From assembly GCF_013410775.1 (NCBI RefSeq), contig NZ_JACCFH010000001.1, forward strand, positions 496,001 through 560,000: a stretch of 64,000 bases of DNA. The letters run 5' to 3'. Below are positions 39,697-48,972 of the stretch, piece after piece; position 1 is the stretch's first letter; the number at the start of each line of letters is the position of its first letter. Under the pieces are notes generated by a model. The model saw only the letters and a list, made by a program, of their open reading frames with translations. It had not been told where the DNA came from and did not search any database. This DNA comes from Sphaerotilus montanus (lineage in GTDB: Bacteria; Pseudomonadota; Gammaproteobacteria; Burkholderiales; Burkholderiaceae_C). A program made the position numbers and the translations under genes.

Positions 39697-41154
39697 ATGA
39701 CCCAGAACGACATCGTCCAGAAGCTGTGGAACCTCTGCGACGTGCTGCGCGACGACGGCATCAACTACAGCGACTACGTGACCGAGCTGGTGCTGCTGCT
39801 GTTCATCAAGATGGAGCAGGAGAACGCGGACAACGGCGTGCTGCAGGCGCACAAGCTGCCGGAGTTCGCGCGCTGGAAGACGCTGCTGGGCCTGAGCGGG
39901 CTGAACCTGCTGAACCACTACCGCAGCGCGCTGCTGCAGTTGAGCCAGAGCACTGATCCGCTGATCGCCGCGATCTACGCCGACGCGCAGACCCGGCTGA
40001 AGGAGGCGCGGCACCTGGAGCAGCTCATCAAGAGCCTGGAAGGCATCGACTGGTTCAGCGCGGCCAAGGACGGGCTGGGCGATCTGTACGAAGGGCTGCT
40101 GGAGAAGAACGCCAGCGAGACCAAGAGCGGCGCGGGCCAGTATTTCACCCCCCGGCCGCTGATCGACAGCATCGTCCACCTGATGCAGCCGCAGCCGGGC
40201 GAGACGATCCAGGATCCGGCGGCGGGCACGGCGGGTTTCCTGATCGCGGCCGACCGCTACATGCGCGAGCACACCGACGACTACTTCGACCTGAACGAGC
40301 GCGAGCGGGCGTTCCAGCGTAACCGGGCCTTCCTTGGCATGGAGCTGGTGTCGGGCACGCGGCGGCTGGCGTTGATGAACTGCCTGCTGCACGGCATGGA
40401 GGGCGATGACGCTGGGGTGGTTCACCTGGGCAACACGCTGGGCAGTGCGGGGGCGGGCTTGCCCAGGAGCGACATCATCCTGAGCAACCCGCCGTTCGGC
40501 ACGGCCAAGGGCGGCGGCGGGCCGACGCGCGATGACCTGACCTACCAGACCAGCAACAAGCAGCTCGCGTTCGTGCAGCACATCGTGCGGCACCTGAAGG
40601 ACGACGGGCGGGCGGCGGTGGTGCTGCCGGACAACGTGCTCTTCGAGGCGGGGGTAGGGGCGGAGATCCGGCGCGACCTGATGGACAAGTGCCGGCTGCA
40701 CACGATCCTGCGGCTGCCGACGGGGATCTTCTACGCGCAGGGCGTGAAGACCAACGTGCTGTTTTTCCACAAGATCGGGCAGGCGGCCACGGGCAGCACG
40801 GACGAGGTCTGGGTCTACGACATGCGGGCGAACGCGCCCAAGTTCGGCAAGCGCACGCCGCTGACGCGGGCGCACTTCGCCGAGTTCGAGGCGGTGTTCG
40901 GTGAGGACTGCAACGGCTTCAGTCCACGCACGGACCAGGGTGAGTCGGGGCGCTGGCGTCGGTTCAGCCGCGAGGAGGTGCGGGCGCGTGGCGACAGCCT
41001 GGACATCAGTTGGCTGAAGGACGACAACGCCGAGGATGCCGCCGACCTGCCGGAGCCGGCCGTGCTGGCGCGGGAGGCGATGGACGAGCTGAACGGGGCG
41101 CTCGAAGAACTCGAAGCGATCTTGGCGGAGCTGGGTGAGGAGATTTCAGCGTGA
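39697..41154 (+). CDS. hsdM: Type I modification methyltransferase subunit
   Basis: A 485-residue N6-adenine methyltransferase. A helical N-terminal HsdM domain (KLWNLCDVLRDDGINYSDYV) is followed by SAGQYFTP-like GAGQYFTPRPLI, the cofactor loop DPAAGTAGFL near residue 174 and the catalytic NPPF in IILSNPPFGTAKGG near 265. It methylates adenine in the sequence chosen by HsdS and is needed for both modification and restriction. It begins 107 nt after hsdR and ends overlapping the hsdS GTG start by 4 nt. Confidence 0.95.
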   Translation: MTQNDIVQKLWNLCDVLRDDGINYSDYVTELVLLLFIKMEQENADNGVLQAHKLPEFARWKTLLGLSGLNLLNHYRSALLQLSQSTDPLIAAIYADAQTRLKEARHLEQLIKSLEGIDWFSAAKDGLGDLYEGLLEKNASETKSGAGQYFTPRPLIDSIVHLMQPQPGETIQDPAAGTAGFLIAADRYMREHTDDYFDLNERERAFQRNRAFLGMELVSGTRRLALMNCLLHGMEGDDAGVVHLGNTLGSAGAGLPRSDIILSNPPFGTAKGGGGPTRDDLTYQTSNKQLAFVQHIVRHLKDDGRAAVVLPDNVLFEAGVGAEIRRDLMDKCRLHTILRLPTGIFYAQGVKTNVLFFHKIGQAATGSTDEVWVYDMRANAPKFGKRTPLTRAHFAEFEAVFGEDCNGFSPRTDQGESGRWRRFSREEVRARGDSLDISWLKDDNAEDAADLPEPAVLAREAMDELNGALEELEAILAELGEEISA

Positions 41155-42500
41155 AAAACTGGACCTCTGCCAAGCTCGCTGATGTTTGCACGCTCATCAC
41201 AGACGGTACCCATCATTCCCCGGTCAATCTCTCTACTGGTGCGTACAAGTATGTGACTGCCAAGAATATTCGGCGATGGGGTCTAGATATTTCAAATATC
41301 ACCTACGTTGATGAGGCGACGCACAACGAGATATATTCACGTTGCCCGGCCGAGTACGGTGATGTTCTTTACATCAAGGATGGTGTGACCACTGGGATAG
41401 CGGCGCTTAATACGTTGCGAGAGCCATTTTCAATGCTGTCGAGTGTGGCGTTGTTGAAACCAATTCCTGGCATTCTCAACTCTTCATATTTGAAGCATTG
41501 GCTAAATAGCCCGATCGCGTACAAATCCATGACTGGTGAGATGACCGGCACGGCAATAAAACGCTTGGTGTTGAAGCAGATCCGTGAAACGCAGATTGCG
41601 ATTGCACCCCAACCCGAACAAACCCGCATCGCCGAAAAACTCGACACCGTCCTCACCCGCGTGGACGCCTGCCGCGACCGCCTCGCCCGCGTCGTGCCCT
41701 TGCTCAAGCGCTTCCGGCAATCGGTGCTGGCGGCGGCGACTTCAGGGCGGTTGACGGAGGATTGGGAAGATGGAAATGGCCGAACGGATTGGATGACGAC
41801 TAAAGTAGAGTCAGTTTCCCATGTTGGGACGGGCTCAACGCCACTTAGATCTAACACAGATTATTTTTCCCTCACAGGTGTGCCGTGGATTACCAGCGGT
41901 GCAACTAGCCAAGAGTTGATCCTCTCATGCGATGAGTACGTTACTCAGCAAGCTATCACAGATCATCGCTTAAAAATTTATCCTGCTGGAACGCTTCTTG
42001 TCGCGATGTACGGAGAGGGCAAAACTCGCGGACAAGTGAGTGAACTCGGGATTCCGGCGACGATTAACCAAGCATGTGCAGCGGTTGTTGTCGATCCAAA
42101 GAAAGCCTTGGTTAAATACGTCAAGCTGGCGTTGCAGGCGAACTATCTTGAAATGCGGGTGCTAGCCGAAGGGGGGAATCAACCGAACTTAAATCTCTCC
42201 AAGGTTAAGGAGTTCCCGTTGAATATGCCAGGCATTGCTGAACAAACCGAAATCGTCCGCCGCGTCGAAACCCTGTTCGCCTTCGCCGATCGCCTCGAAG
42301 CCCGTCTGAAGACCGCTCAGACCGCTGCCGACCGCCTAACCCCCGCGCTGCTGGCCAAGGCATTCCGGGGCGAACTGGTGCCGCAGGATCCGAACGACGA
42401 ACCGGCGGCCGAGTTGCTCAAGCGCCTGGCCACCAGCCGCGACGCCGCCCCCAAGGCCAAGCGAGGCCGCCGCAGCGCCACCGCCGACACCACGTCATGA
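41151..42500 (+). CDS. hsdS: Type I specificity subunit
   Basis: A 449-residue specificity protein with a GTG start overlapping the hsdM stop (GTGA). Two variable target-recognition domains (about residues 1-145 and 215-350) are separated by conserved helical spacers beginning PQPEQTRIAEKL and PGIAEQTEIVRRVE. The DNA for the two recognition domains is clearly AT-richer than the spacers and the rest of the operon. That is a pattern expected if recognition domains are swapped by recombination. Each domain binds one half of a bipartite site; the site cannot be read from sequence. Confidence 0.93.
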   Translation: MKNWTSAKLADVCTLITDGTHHSPVNLSTGAYKYVTAKNIRRWGLDISNITYVDEATHNEIYSRCPAEYGDVLYIKDGVTTGIAALNTLREPFSMLSSVALLKPIPGILNSSYLKHWLNSPIAYKSMTGEMTGTAIKRLVLKQIRETQIAIAPQPEQTRIAEKLDTVLTRVDACRDRLARVVPLLKRFRQSVLAAATSGRLTEDWEDGNGRTDWMTTKVESVSHVGTGSTPLRSNTDYFSLTGVPWITSGATSQELILSCDEYVTQQAITDHRLKIYPAGTLLVAMYGEGKTRGQVSELGIPATINQACAAVVVDPKKALVKYVKLALQANYLEMRVLAEGGNQPNLNLSKVKEFPLNMPGIAEQTEIVRRVETLFAFADRLEARLKTAQTAADRLTPALLAKAFRGELVPQDPNDEPAAELLKRLATSRDAAPKAKRGRRSATADTTS

Positions 42501-43495
42501 GCGACATCAAGCTCTTCCGCCTGCAAGCCGGCCAGGCCACCGAGCTGCAGGGCGAGGCATCCGACCTCGAAAAGCCCTTGCAGACGCTGATCGAGAGCAA
42601 CCTCGGCCCGCTGCTGCGCATCCGTTTCCTCGCCACCGAGTACGCCACTGGCCGCACCCACGCCGGCCGCATCGACACCCTCGGCCTCGACGAAAACCAC
42701 TGCCCGGTCATCCTCGAATACAAGCGCTCCCTCGGCGAGAACGTCATCAACCAGGGCCTGTTCTACCTCGACTGGCTTATGGACCACAAAGCCGAGTTCG
42801 AGCTGCTGGTGATGAAGACCCTGGGCAGCGCCGCCGCCGAACAGATCGACTGGACCGCCCCACGGCTGGTCTGCATCGCCGCCGACTTCACCAAGTACGA
42901 TAGCCACGCCGTCCAGCAGATCAACCGCAACATCGAGCTGATCCGCTACCGCCGTTTCGGCGAAGAGCTGTTGCTGCTGGAGCAGGCCAACGCGCCAGGG
43001 ACCGCCGCGCCGATCAAGAAGCCCGCCAAGGTCAGCAGCAAGACCGCGCCCGACAAGGATGCGGCCGTGCCACCGGCCAAGGTCACCACCGGTACCGACA
43101 AGAGCTACGCAGAGTGGCTGACCACCTTGTCGGCGCCACTGCTGGAGCTGCTGACCTCGCTGGAAGGCTACGTCCTGTCGCTCGGCGACGATGTCCAGCG
43201 CAAGGAACTCAAGCTCTATGTGGCCTACAAACGCCTGAAGAACTTCGCCACTGTCGTGCCGCAGAAGAGCCGCTTGCTGCTTTACCTGCATCTGTCGCCT
43301 GACCAGTTGGATCCGCTGCCGCCCAACGCGCGTGACGTCAGCCAGCAGGGGCATTGGGGTACCGGTGATCTGGAGCTTTCGCTGGCGGTCACGGCTGACC
43401 TAGATGCGGTCAAGGGGCTGATTCTGCGGGCGTATGAGGGGCGGGCGGTTGTAGTCGCTCAACCAACGGGGAACGTGCTCAATATGTCGGACTGA
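42497..43495 (+). CDS. PD-(D/E)xK and DUF5655 protein in hsd operon
   Basis: A 332-residue protein whose ATG overlaps the hsdS stop by 4 nt. The N-terminal domain (about 1-165) has GRIDTLGLDENHCPVILEYK, a PD-(D/E)xK core with Asp near residue 58 and Glu-x-Lys near 73-75, like the NucS or virulence-associated nuclease-like domain. A Lys/Ala/Pro linker leads to a C-terminal DUF5655 domain with FATVVPQKSRLLLYLHL and GTGDLELSL. DUF5655 proteins are frequent near type I systems, but their job is unknown. Tight coupling argues for a role in this restriction system, for example as an accessory nuclease or controller. Confidence 0.82.
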   Translation: MSDIKLFRLQAGQATELQGEASDLEKPLQTLIESNLGPLLRIRFLATEYATGRTHAGRIDTLGLDENHCPVILEYKRSLGENVINQGLFYLDWLMDHKAEFELLVMKTLGSAAAEQIDWTAPRLVCIAADFTKYDSHAVQQINRNIELIRYRRFGEELLLLEQANAPGTAAPIKKPAKVSSKTAPDKDAAVPPAKVTTGTDKSYAEWLTTLSAPLLELLTSLEGYVLSLGDDVQRKELKLYVAYKRLKNFATVVPQKSRLLLYLHLSPDQLDPLPPNARDVSQQGHWGTGDLELSLAVTADLDAVKGLILRAYEGRAVVVAQPTGNVLNMSD

Positions 43496-43528
43496 CCCAA
43501 GCAGAGTGCCATGCCAGCTTTCGGCAAG

Positions 43529-43556
43529 AAGCGGTCTTTCGCCCCCCGGACCGCTT
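43529..43556 (+). terminator. Hairpin after the hsd operon
   Basis: AAGCGGTC (43529-43536) pairs perfectly with GACCGCTT (43549-43556) around a 12-nt loop, 34 nt after the last hsd-operon stop. No clear T-run follows, so termination would be weak or need other factors. Confidence 0.45.
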
Positions 43557-43596
43557 GGTCAATAAATAAAGTTGAGAAGATGCTAACACTGCTAGC

Positions 43597-43613
43597 ACCT
43601 ACCTTCGGTAGGT
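43597..43613 (+). promoter_or_regulatory. Short hairpin before the peptidase gene
   Basis: ACCTACC, a 3-nt TTC loop and GGTAGGT form a perfect 7-bp stem 16 nt before the ATG at 43630. It would lie in the leader of the peptidase message and might affect ribosome access. Confidence 0.4.
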
Positions 43614-43629
43614 CGGATTGGAAAAAAGA

Positions 43630-44430
43630 ATGAAATCACCTGAGTTAATAAATATCATCCAACAAAATGCACTAAATAACTTTGCGCCTGCGATTTTCCC
43701 AATTTACCTAATTGCAGATTATGGCGATCCTGTCCACATAGGTACTTGCTTTGCATTTGAATACAAAAATCGAAGATTCTTGGTTACTGCTGCGCATGTT
43801 GTCGATCATACAAAAAATGGAACTCTGTTCTTCGCGTCCCCTGCAGGGGAGAGTCTCATTGGAATCGCAGGCGAATGGCACGTAGCTATTCCTGGGAGCA
43901 ATCCTCGCGAAGAAGATCCGTTTGATTTTGCATGGCACGAACTGACTGTCGACGAGAAAAAAAATTTACCCTGTATAGCTGCGGGTCAGCTTGAGGATGT
44001 CAAATCACCGGCGTCTGGAATGCGGATGCTAATAATGATTGGCTTTCCAGCTTCGAAGAATAAAAAAATTTCTCCCGATAACCGACGAAATCGGCGCCTT
44101 GCGCCGACTAGGGCTCAATATTTAAATATTGAAATTATGCCGAATGAGTATTTCAATGCACGAGGAATGTCTCCTCAGACACACGTTGCAATTACCCGAG
44201 AGCAGCGATCAATTGATAGCGCGGGCGAAGAGGTTAATACAATTGGTCACCATGGTTTCAGTGGTGGGCCATTAATATATGCGGGCCTCCAAAAATCTCC
44301 GGTTTTAATTGAAGATCAAAAAGTAATAGGTGTTGTTCTGGAGGGCGACAACAAATTCGGTGTTGTGGTCGCGCTTCGCATGTCGGTCATACTTCGCCAC
44401 ATTGATACTAAGATTGGGGTAGAAGTCTAA
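43630..44430 (+). CDS. Trypsin-like serine peptidase
   Basis: A 266-residue S1-type peptidase without a signal peptide, so probably cytosolic. The triad fits His56 in LVTAAHVVDH, Asp99 in DPFDFAWHEL and Ser211 in HHGFSGGPLI. The first 25 residues are helical (PELINIIQQNALNNFAP). Start ATG 43630 was preferred over a TTG four codons earlier. GC falls sharply here compared with the hsd genes and stays low to 47.5 kb, which suggests the peptidase was acquired with the SIR2-HerA genes. Trypsin-like proteases are effectors in several defence systems, but a functional link to SIR2-HerA 156 nt downstream is only inferred. Confidence 0.85.
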   Translation: MKSPELINIIQQNALNNFAPAIFPIYLIADYGDPVHIGTCFAFEYKNRRFLVTAAHVVDHTKNGTLFFASPAGESLIGIAGEWHVAIPGSNPREEDPFDFAWHELTVDEKKNLPCIAAGQLEDVKSPASGMRMLIMIGFPASKNKKISPDNRRNRRLAPTRAQYLNIEIMPNEYFNARGMSPQTHVAITREQRSIDSAGEEVNTIGHHGFSGGPLIYAGLQKSPVLIEDQKVIGVVLEGDNKFGVVVALRMSVILRHIDTKIGVEV

Positions 44431-44586
44431 TCGACGCTGTATCAGCGAATTTCCGCTGTCTGGCGAAAGGCCGAAAATTCTCGATGAAGACTAATGGTGC
44501 CATGTGAATTATTGGCGCTCGACTCAATCACTTTGTGCGGCAATGCTGGGTTCATATTCTGAGAATAAGCCAAAAAAGGAGTAAAT

Positions 44587-45720
44587 ATGTTTGAGTCAAT
44601 AGAGGTGCTGGACATATACAACAAGAATATCAATATTTTAGTTGGCTCAGGTGCTTCAGCTAACCTTTTTCCGACATTGGCATTGGAAATAAAGGATGAG
44701 AAGGGTGACTGGGAAACTATTGAAACGCTCGCCACTAAGTTCGAAAATAATGATGAGAAGCGTACTGCTCTATTCATGCACTACTACAACACGTGCATCT
44801 TCCCCGTGCAGCGGTTCTCACCATCTGCGGTGGTGGATGCAAAGGGCTTAGCCAATCTTGTGAATTACGAAGTTTTTTTAACAACTCTACTTGGATTATT
44901 GGAGAGAAGAAAAGATTTAAATCGGAAGGTTAATGTCTTTACGACAAACTATGATGGGTGCCTGGCCCACATCGCCGACAGCCTTCTCATGAAGGGATCA
45001 TATGATTTTATTGTGAACGATGGTACTTCAGGTTTTCACAGGAGGCATTTGCATGCTAAAAATTTCAATACCTTTCAATGTAATACGGGGATATTTGAGC
45101 GCGCCAATTATGGTATACCCCAACTTAATGTTATCCACCTTCACGGCTCTGTATATTGGTCAAGGAGCGGTGAAAAGATTGAGGTCAATTATCGCAATAA
45201 TTTTACATGCCTGCTCAATGCCACAACCGCTGGTAAGATTAAGGAATTCTCTGACTACCTGAGCAAGAAGGGCGGAACTACCTTAAATACACCAGTCGTG
45301 TCATTCAGTCGTCAGCAGATGGATGAATTCTGGAGCGAGTACGTCAAGCTTCCGATTGTGAATCCCACGAAATGGAAGTTTCACGAAACCGTCTTTGAAG
45401 AACACTACTACCAGATGCTCAGGCTCTTGAGTTATGAACTTGAGAAGCCCAATTCAATTCTTATAACCTTCGGATTTTCATTTGCGGATGAGCATATTCT
45501 GAAGCTTGTGCAACGCTCACTTTCAAATCCACAACTTCAGACATTTGTTTGCTGCTATAGCCAAGACGGTGCTAAAGCAATGAAGGAAAAATTTAAGCAA
45601 TGGAAGAATGTCAAGGTAATCGGTCCACCTGCCGGAGTGAAGATGGATTTCACCAACTTTAACAAATATGTATTTTCCATTAAGCCTGAAATTTATCTTC
45701 CACCCGAGGACGATCTATGA
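44587..45720 (+). CDS. SIR2-domain NADase of a SIR2-HerA defence pair
   Basis: A 377-residue SIR2-like protein. NAD-binding motifs are ILVGSGASANLFP near residue 18, VFTTNYDGCLAHI near 118 and VIHLHGSVYW near 183, with the His of LHGS as catalytic base. ILITFGFSFADEHI is the usual C-terminal Rossmann strand. Paired SIR2 and HerA proteins form a large complex that depletes NAD+ after phage infection. The ATG has an AAGGAG site 6 nt upstream and the gene overlaps the HerA ATG by 4 nt. The gene is markedly AT-rich compared with the chromosome. Confidence 0.9.
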   Translation: MFESIEVLDIYNKNINILVGSGASANLFPTLALEIKDEKGDWETIETLATKFENNDEKRTALFMHYYNTCIFPVQRFSPSAVVDAKGLANLVNYEVFLTTLLGLLERRKDLNRKVNVFTTNYDGCLAHIADSLLMKGSYDFIVNDGTSGFHRRHLHAKNFNTFQCNTGIFERANYGIPQLNVIHLHGSVYWSRSGEKIEVNYRNNFTCLLNATTAGKIKEFSDYLSKKGGTTLNTPVVSFSRQQMDEFWSEYVKLPIVNPTKWKFHETVFEEHYYQMLRLLSYELEKPNSILITFGFSFADEHILKLVQRSLSNPQLQTFVCCYSQDGAKAMKEKFKQWKNVKVIGPPAGVKMDFTNFNKYVFSIKPEIYLPPEDDL

Positions 45721-47492
45721 GCATTGTTGTAGGTGAAGTTATCGCGGTCTCAGGCATTCGCATCTCTCTTCGCATCTTTGAAGACTCCAGCCAAGAAACG
45801 ATTTTCTACCAAGGAGTGAAATACAGGGGTGTTTCCATCAGAGAGCATGTTATTATCCAGCGCGGCTTCATTGACATAGTTTGCCTTGTTGAAGGTGAAT
45901 ACCTTGATGAGAAGAAGTTAGAGGCGGAAGCCGAGAAAACAATCTATGTCCGAAAGGTGGATGTCCGCCCCATCGGGTATGTCGTAGACGACAAGTTCTA
46001 TGAGGGCGTAAAGTACATGCCCATGATTAGGGACAAGGCATCTCTACTCAGTGAGCCAATGGTAGGCAAGATATATGGGGCCGAAGGGAAGAGTTATTTT
46101 TCCATCGGCTCCATGCTTAAGGAAAATATACCAATAAACCTGCCATGGACTAAGCTCTTCAACAGCCATCTTGGAATATTTGGTAATACTGGCAGTGGTA
46201 AATCCAACACACTAACCAAACTATACACGACTCTATTCAACGAAAAAATACAAGGTTTGAAGAACAAAAGTCAATTTGTCATCATTGACTTCAATGGCGA
46301 GTACACCGGTGGGCAGATTCTTCCCGCCAAAGACAAGCAAATCACCGTTCTTGATTCAAAGATGGGTGGGCAGAAGTTCAAGATTGAAGGCTCCCACTTT
46401 TGGGAAGCCGAAACACTGAGTTTGCTCTTTCAAGCCACGACGAATACCCAGCAGCCATTCCTTCGGCGTGTTCTGTCCGGCAAGGAAAAATTCAAAGATG
46501 TCCCGCTCAAGCGCTATGTTGAAAAGACTTTCGAGAAAGCTTTCAGCTCGGGGGAAGCCAAGGCAGACGCTTTGGAGTTGAGCAGAGAGATTGCTAGGCT
46601 CGTCGATTGCGAGCCCTTGCAAGTTCACCTCAAAGGCATTACTTACTACAATAAAGACAAGTTCTTCAGGCACAACAATGGCATGTTCTACAACTCAAAC
46701 GGCACAGGCTTTGAAATCAACATCAAGCCGATTCTGAATGAGCATGTAGACCTTGATGGAATTGATCCGTTTAAAGAACTCATCTTGAGGTGTTATCTTC
46801 AACTTTGTTCTGACGTTGTTCTCGGCTATGCTCAATATGAGCATATTCAGCCGGTTCTTGCGCGGGCGAAGTCTTCAATTACAGCGCTACGCAACGTGTT
46901 GGAAATCGTAGATGTTCCACCGCCAGGGCATCTATTGCACGTCATCTCTCTCAAGAAGTGCAAGAACGAGATCAAGAAAATTTTGCCGCTACTCATTGCT
47001 AAAAATTTTTACATCAATCACAAAAACTTTGAAAATCTTAAGAGCCCGCCTACCCGCACTTTACATATCATCATTGATGAGGCTCATAACATTCTCTCCG
47101 ATCAATCCACGCGAGAGCATGAAATATGGAAAGACTATCGGCTTGAGTTGTTTGAAGAAATAATCAAGGAGGGCCGAAAGTACGGGGTTTACTTGACGCT
47201 GTCCAGCCAGCGCCCAGCAGATATTTCACCCACTATCGTTTCACAGATCCATAACTTTTTTATCCACCGCCTAGTCAACGAGCGCGACCTTATACTGCTA
47301 GATAACACCATCAGCACCCTTGATTCATCATCCAAGGCTTTGATACCCACCTTGGCCAAGGGATGCTGCGTGGTCACAGGGACCGCGTTTGACCTTCCCA
47401 TGATTTTGAAGATCACCCCCCTATTGAAGGATCAGAGGCCCGCCAGTGACGATGTCAACCTTGAGGAGTTATGGGGTGCCCCGCTCGCCTGA
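45717..47492 (+). CDS. HerA-like ATPase of a SIR2-HerA defence pair
   Basis: A 591-residue protein. An N-terminal beta-rich region (about 1-110, MSIVVGEVIAVSG) fits the HAS barrel. The FtsK/HerA ATPase has Walker A GIFGNTGSGKSNTLTK near residue 152, Walker B LHIIIDEAHN near 450, and YLTLSSQRPADIS as the sensor and arginine region. It should form a hexamer bound to the SIR2 protein. The two genes overlap as ATGA. In known systems both ATPase and NADase, and in some a nuclease activity, are needed for protection. Low GC like the SIR2 gene. Confidence 0.9.
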   Translation: MSIVVGEVIAVSGIRISLRIFEDSSQETIFYQGVKYRGVSIREHVIIQRGFIDIVCLVEGEYLDEKKLEAEAEKTIYVRKVDVRPIGYVVDDKFYEGVKYMPMIRDKASLLSEPMVGKIYGAEGKSYFSIGSMLKENIPINLPWTKLFNSHLGIFGNTGSGKSNTLTKLYTTLFNEKIQGLKNKSQFVIIDFNGEYTGGQILPAKDKQITVLDSKMGGQKFKIEGSHFWEAETLSLLFQATTNTQQPFLRRVLSGKEKFKDVPLKRYVEKTFEKAFSSGEAKADALELSREIARLVDCEPLQVHLKGITYYNKDKFFRHNNGMFYNSNGTGFEINIKPILNEHVDLDGIDPFKELILRCYLQLCSDVVLGYAQYEHIQPVLARAKSSITALRNVLEIVDVPPPGHLLHVISLKKCKNEIKKILPLLIAKNFYINHKNFENLKSPPTRTLHIIIDEAHNILSDQSTREHEIWKDYRLELFEEIIKEGRKYGVYLTLSSQRPADISPTIVSQIHNFFIHRLVNERDLILLDNTISTLDSSSKALIPTLAKGCCVVTGTAFDLPMILKITPLLKDQRPASDDVNLEELWGAPLA

Positions 47493-47810
47493 ATCGCTCC
47501 AGCCAGTGGAGACCACACATATAATCGTATGCTTCGGGAGCTGTGCAACTGACAGGCGATCTCACGTTGCATATGGTTAAGCTTTTGTCGCAAGGTGGCG
47601 AGACTGGATGGTTATCGTACGTATTCAGCCCCCCGGGTATAGACAGCCCGAATGTCTCGCTCGCCGTGTCGTTTCCGGAGCATGTCAAGGTAGAAGCCGC
47701 TGTCAGGCACGCCTTTGCGCAAGAGCGACGGAGACTTTCGTCAGCCATATGGAATCACGTGCGCCGAGCCTAGTGCCCTATTCACCAGCTTGTCCGCTAC
47801 GGCGCTGCTA
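47493..47810. other. Gap after the SIR2-HerA pair
   Basis: A 318-nt gap where two operons converge. A weak 76-codon frame with a GTG start at 47543 has poor codon use and no family pattern. I see no clear terminator. Confidence 0.35.
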
Positions 47811-48935
47811 TCAGTCCAGAAAATCAGGGACCGGCCGGCCATGCAGGAACATGTCGTTCTTCAACCCGGTGTCCAATGGCTGAACAGCGTGTAGAAGGCC
47901 GTTGCTGTACGAATCAGAGGCGTCGATGAGTCCGCGCAACAGGCTGAGATTCTTGTGCTGGCGCTCGGAGAATCTATCAAGAGCTTGTTTAAGCTCCGAC
48001 ACCGAGTGGCCTAGGACGTATGTGAAGTGCCGACCGATCAACCCCGCAATCACATCCGAGGCTTGAATGCCGATCTCGATCTTCGAATCAGAAAATCGAT
48101 AGTTAAGGCGACGCTCCCCATTCCGGATCTCGACCCTTTGCAAGATCCGCTCAATGTTCGTCTCGCGATCCAAGACGTGAGACGCTTGCTTGAATTTGCA
48201 CAGCACGTGCATGAAATGTAAGGAGAAGTCGGCAATCAGTTCGCCGGGCTCGTTGTCGTGGAGAAAGGTCAGCTCTACTCGCGGCAACTTTGCAGCACCG
48301 CGCAGCAGCTTCTTGAGTGCTTGAGTGGCAAGGTTGCGGTTTTTCGGGAGCCTTCGTTCGACAAACGCTAGGACGCATTTCAGAAACGCTGGGACGTCTG
48401 CACGCTTGATATTCGGATATCCGAATCCGTGAACCAAGGTCATAAAAGCTTTGGGGTCGATCTTGACGGCGAAGACGAGTTCGTTCTTAAGCTCCATGTG
48501 CACTTCGTTGATGTTGACTCGTTCGTCAACCATCAAGGACTCGATGATGTCCAGTACCGACCAGAACAGCACATCGAGAACGGAGTAGTGGATGAGCGTC
48601 TCCGACTCGGTCAGCCATTCCAGGAACGACGTCAACCTCTCTGAGGCCAGCGCACCCTCGTACTCTGGTGGCGCCACATGCTTGTACTTGATCTCGGTTG
48701 CGCTGACCTGGATTCCCATCTGCTTGCGCAACGCATCCCAGCCAACGATCTCTTTACCAGGCATCAACGCGATCCCAGCCAGCGCGAACATCCTGTCCGG
48801 GCTATTGTTCAACCCAACCTCCGACAGCGTGAGCCGCCTGATGTTGTTGGTCTCATCGTAGTACAGCCGCAGAGGCTGATCCCAGCTGGGGTTCGCATAA
48901 TGGCTGCGCAGGTCGTCTGCTTGGATGATGTGCAT
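47811..48935 (-). CDS. DUF3800-like protein
   Basis: A 374-residue protein with the two hallmark motifs of DUF3800: RLYYDETNNIRRL near the N terminus, the YxDE core of an RNase H-like fold, and IEIGIQASDVIAGLIG near residue 300, the QxxD..AG motif. The acidic residues could bind metal. DUF3800 proteins are common in defence islands and prophages; nuclease activity is suspected from the fold. It lies 37 nt downstream of the gene at 48973 on the same strand, so the two probably form a cassette. Confidence 0.72.
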   Translation of the reverse strand: MHIIQADDLRSHYANPSWDQPLRLYYDETNNIRRLTLSEVGLNNSPDRMFALAGIALMPGKEIVGWDALRKQMGIQVSATEIKYKHVAPPEYEGALASERLTSFLEWLTESETLIHYSVLDVLFWSVLDIIESLMVDERVNINEVHMELKNELVFAVKIDPKAFMTLVHGFGYPNIKRADVPAFLKCVLAFVERRLPKNRNLATQALKKLLRGAAKLPRVELTFLHDNEPGELIADFSLHFMHVLCKFKQASHVLDRETNIERILQRVEIRNGERRLNYRFSDSKIEIGIQASDVIAGLIGRHFTYVLGHSVSELKQALDRFSERQHKNLSLLRGLIDASDSYSNGLLHAVQPLDTGLKNDMFLHGRPVPDFLD

Positions 48936-48972
48936 GTCTTTGGTGCGACTTGGTACCGAAACTTAGACTTAC

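Noticed and set aside
47543-47773. Possible 76-residue gene with a GTG start
   Set aside because: The ribosome site is too close to the start, there is no family pattern, and it lies in a gap between convergent operons.
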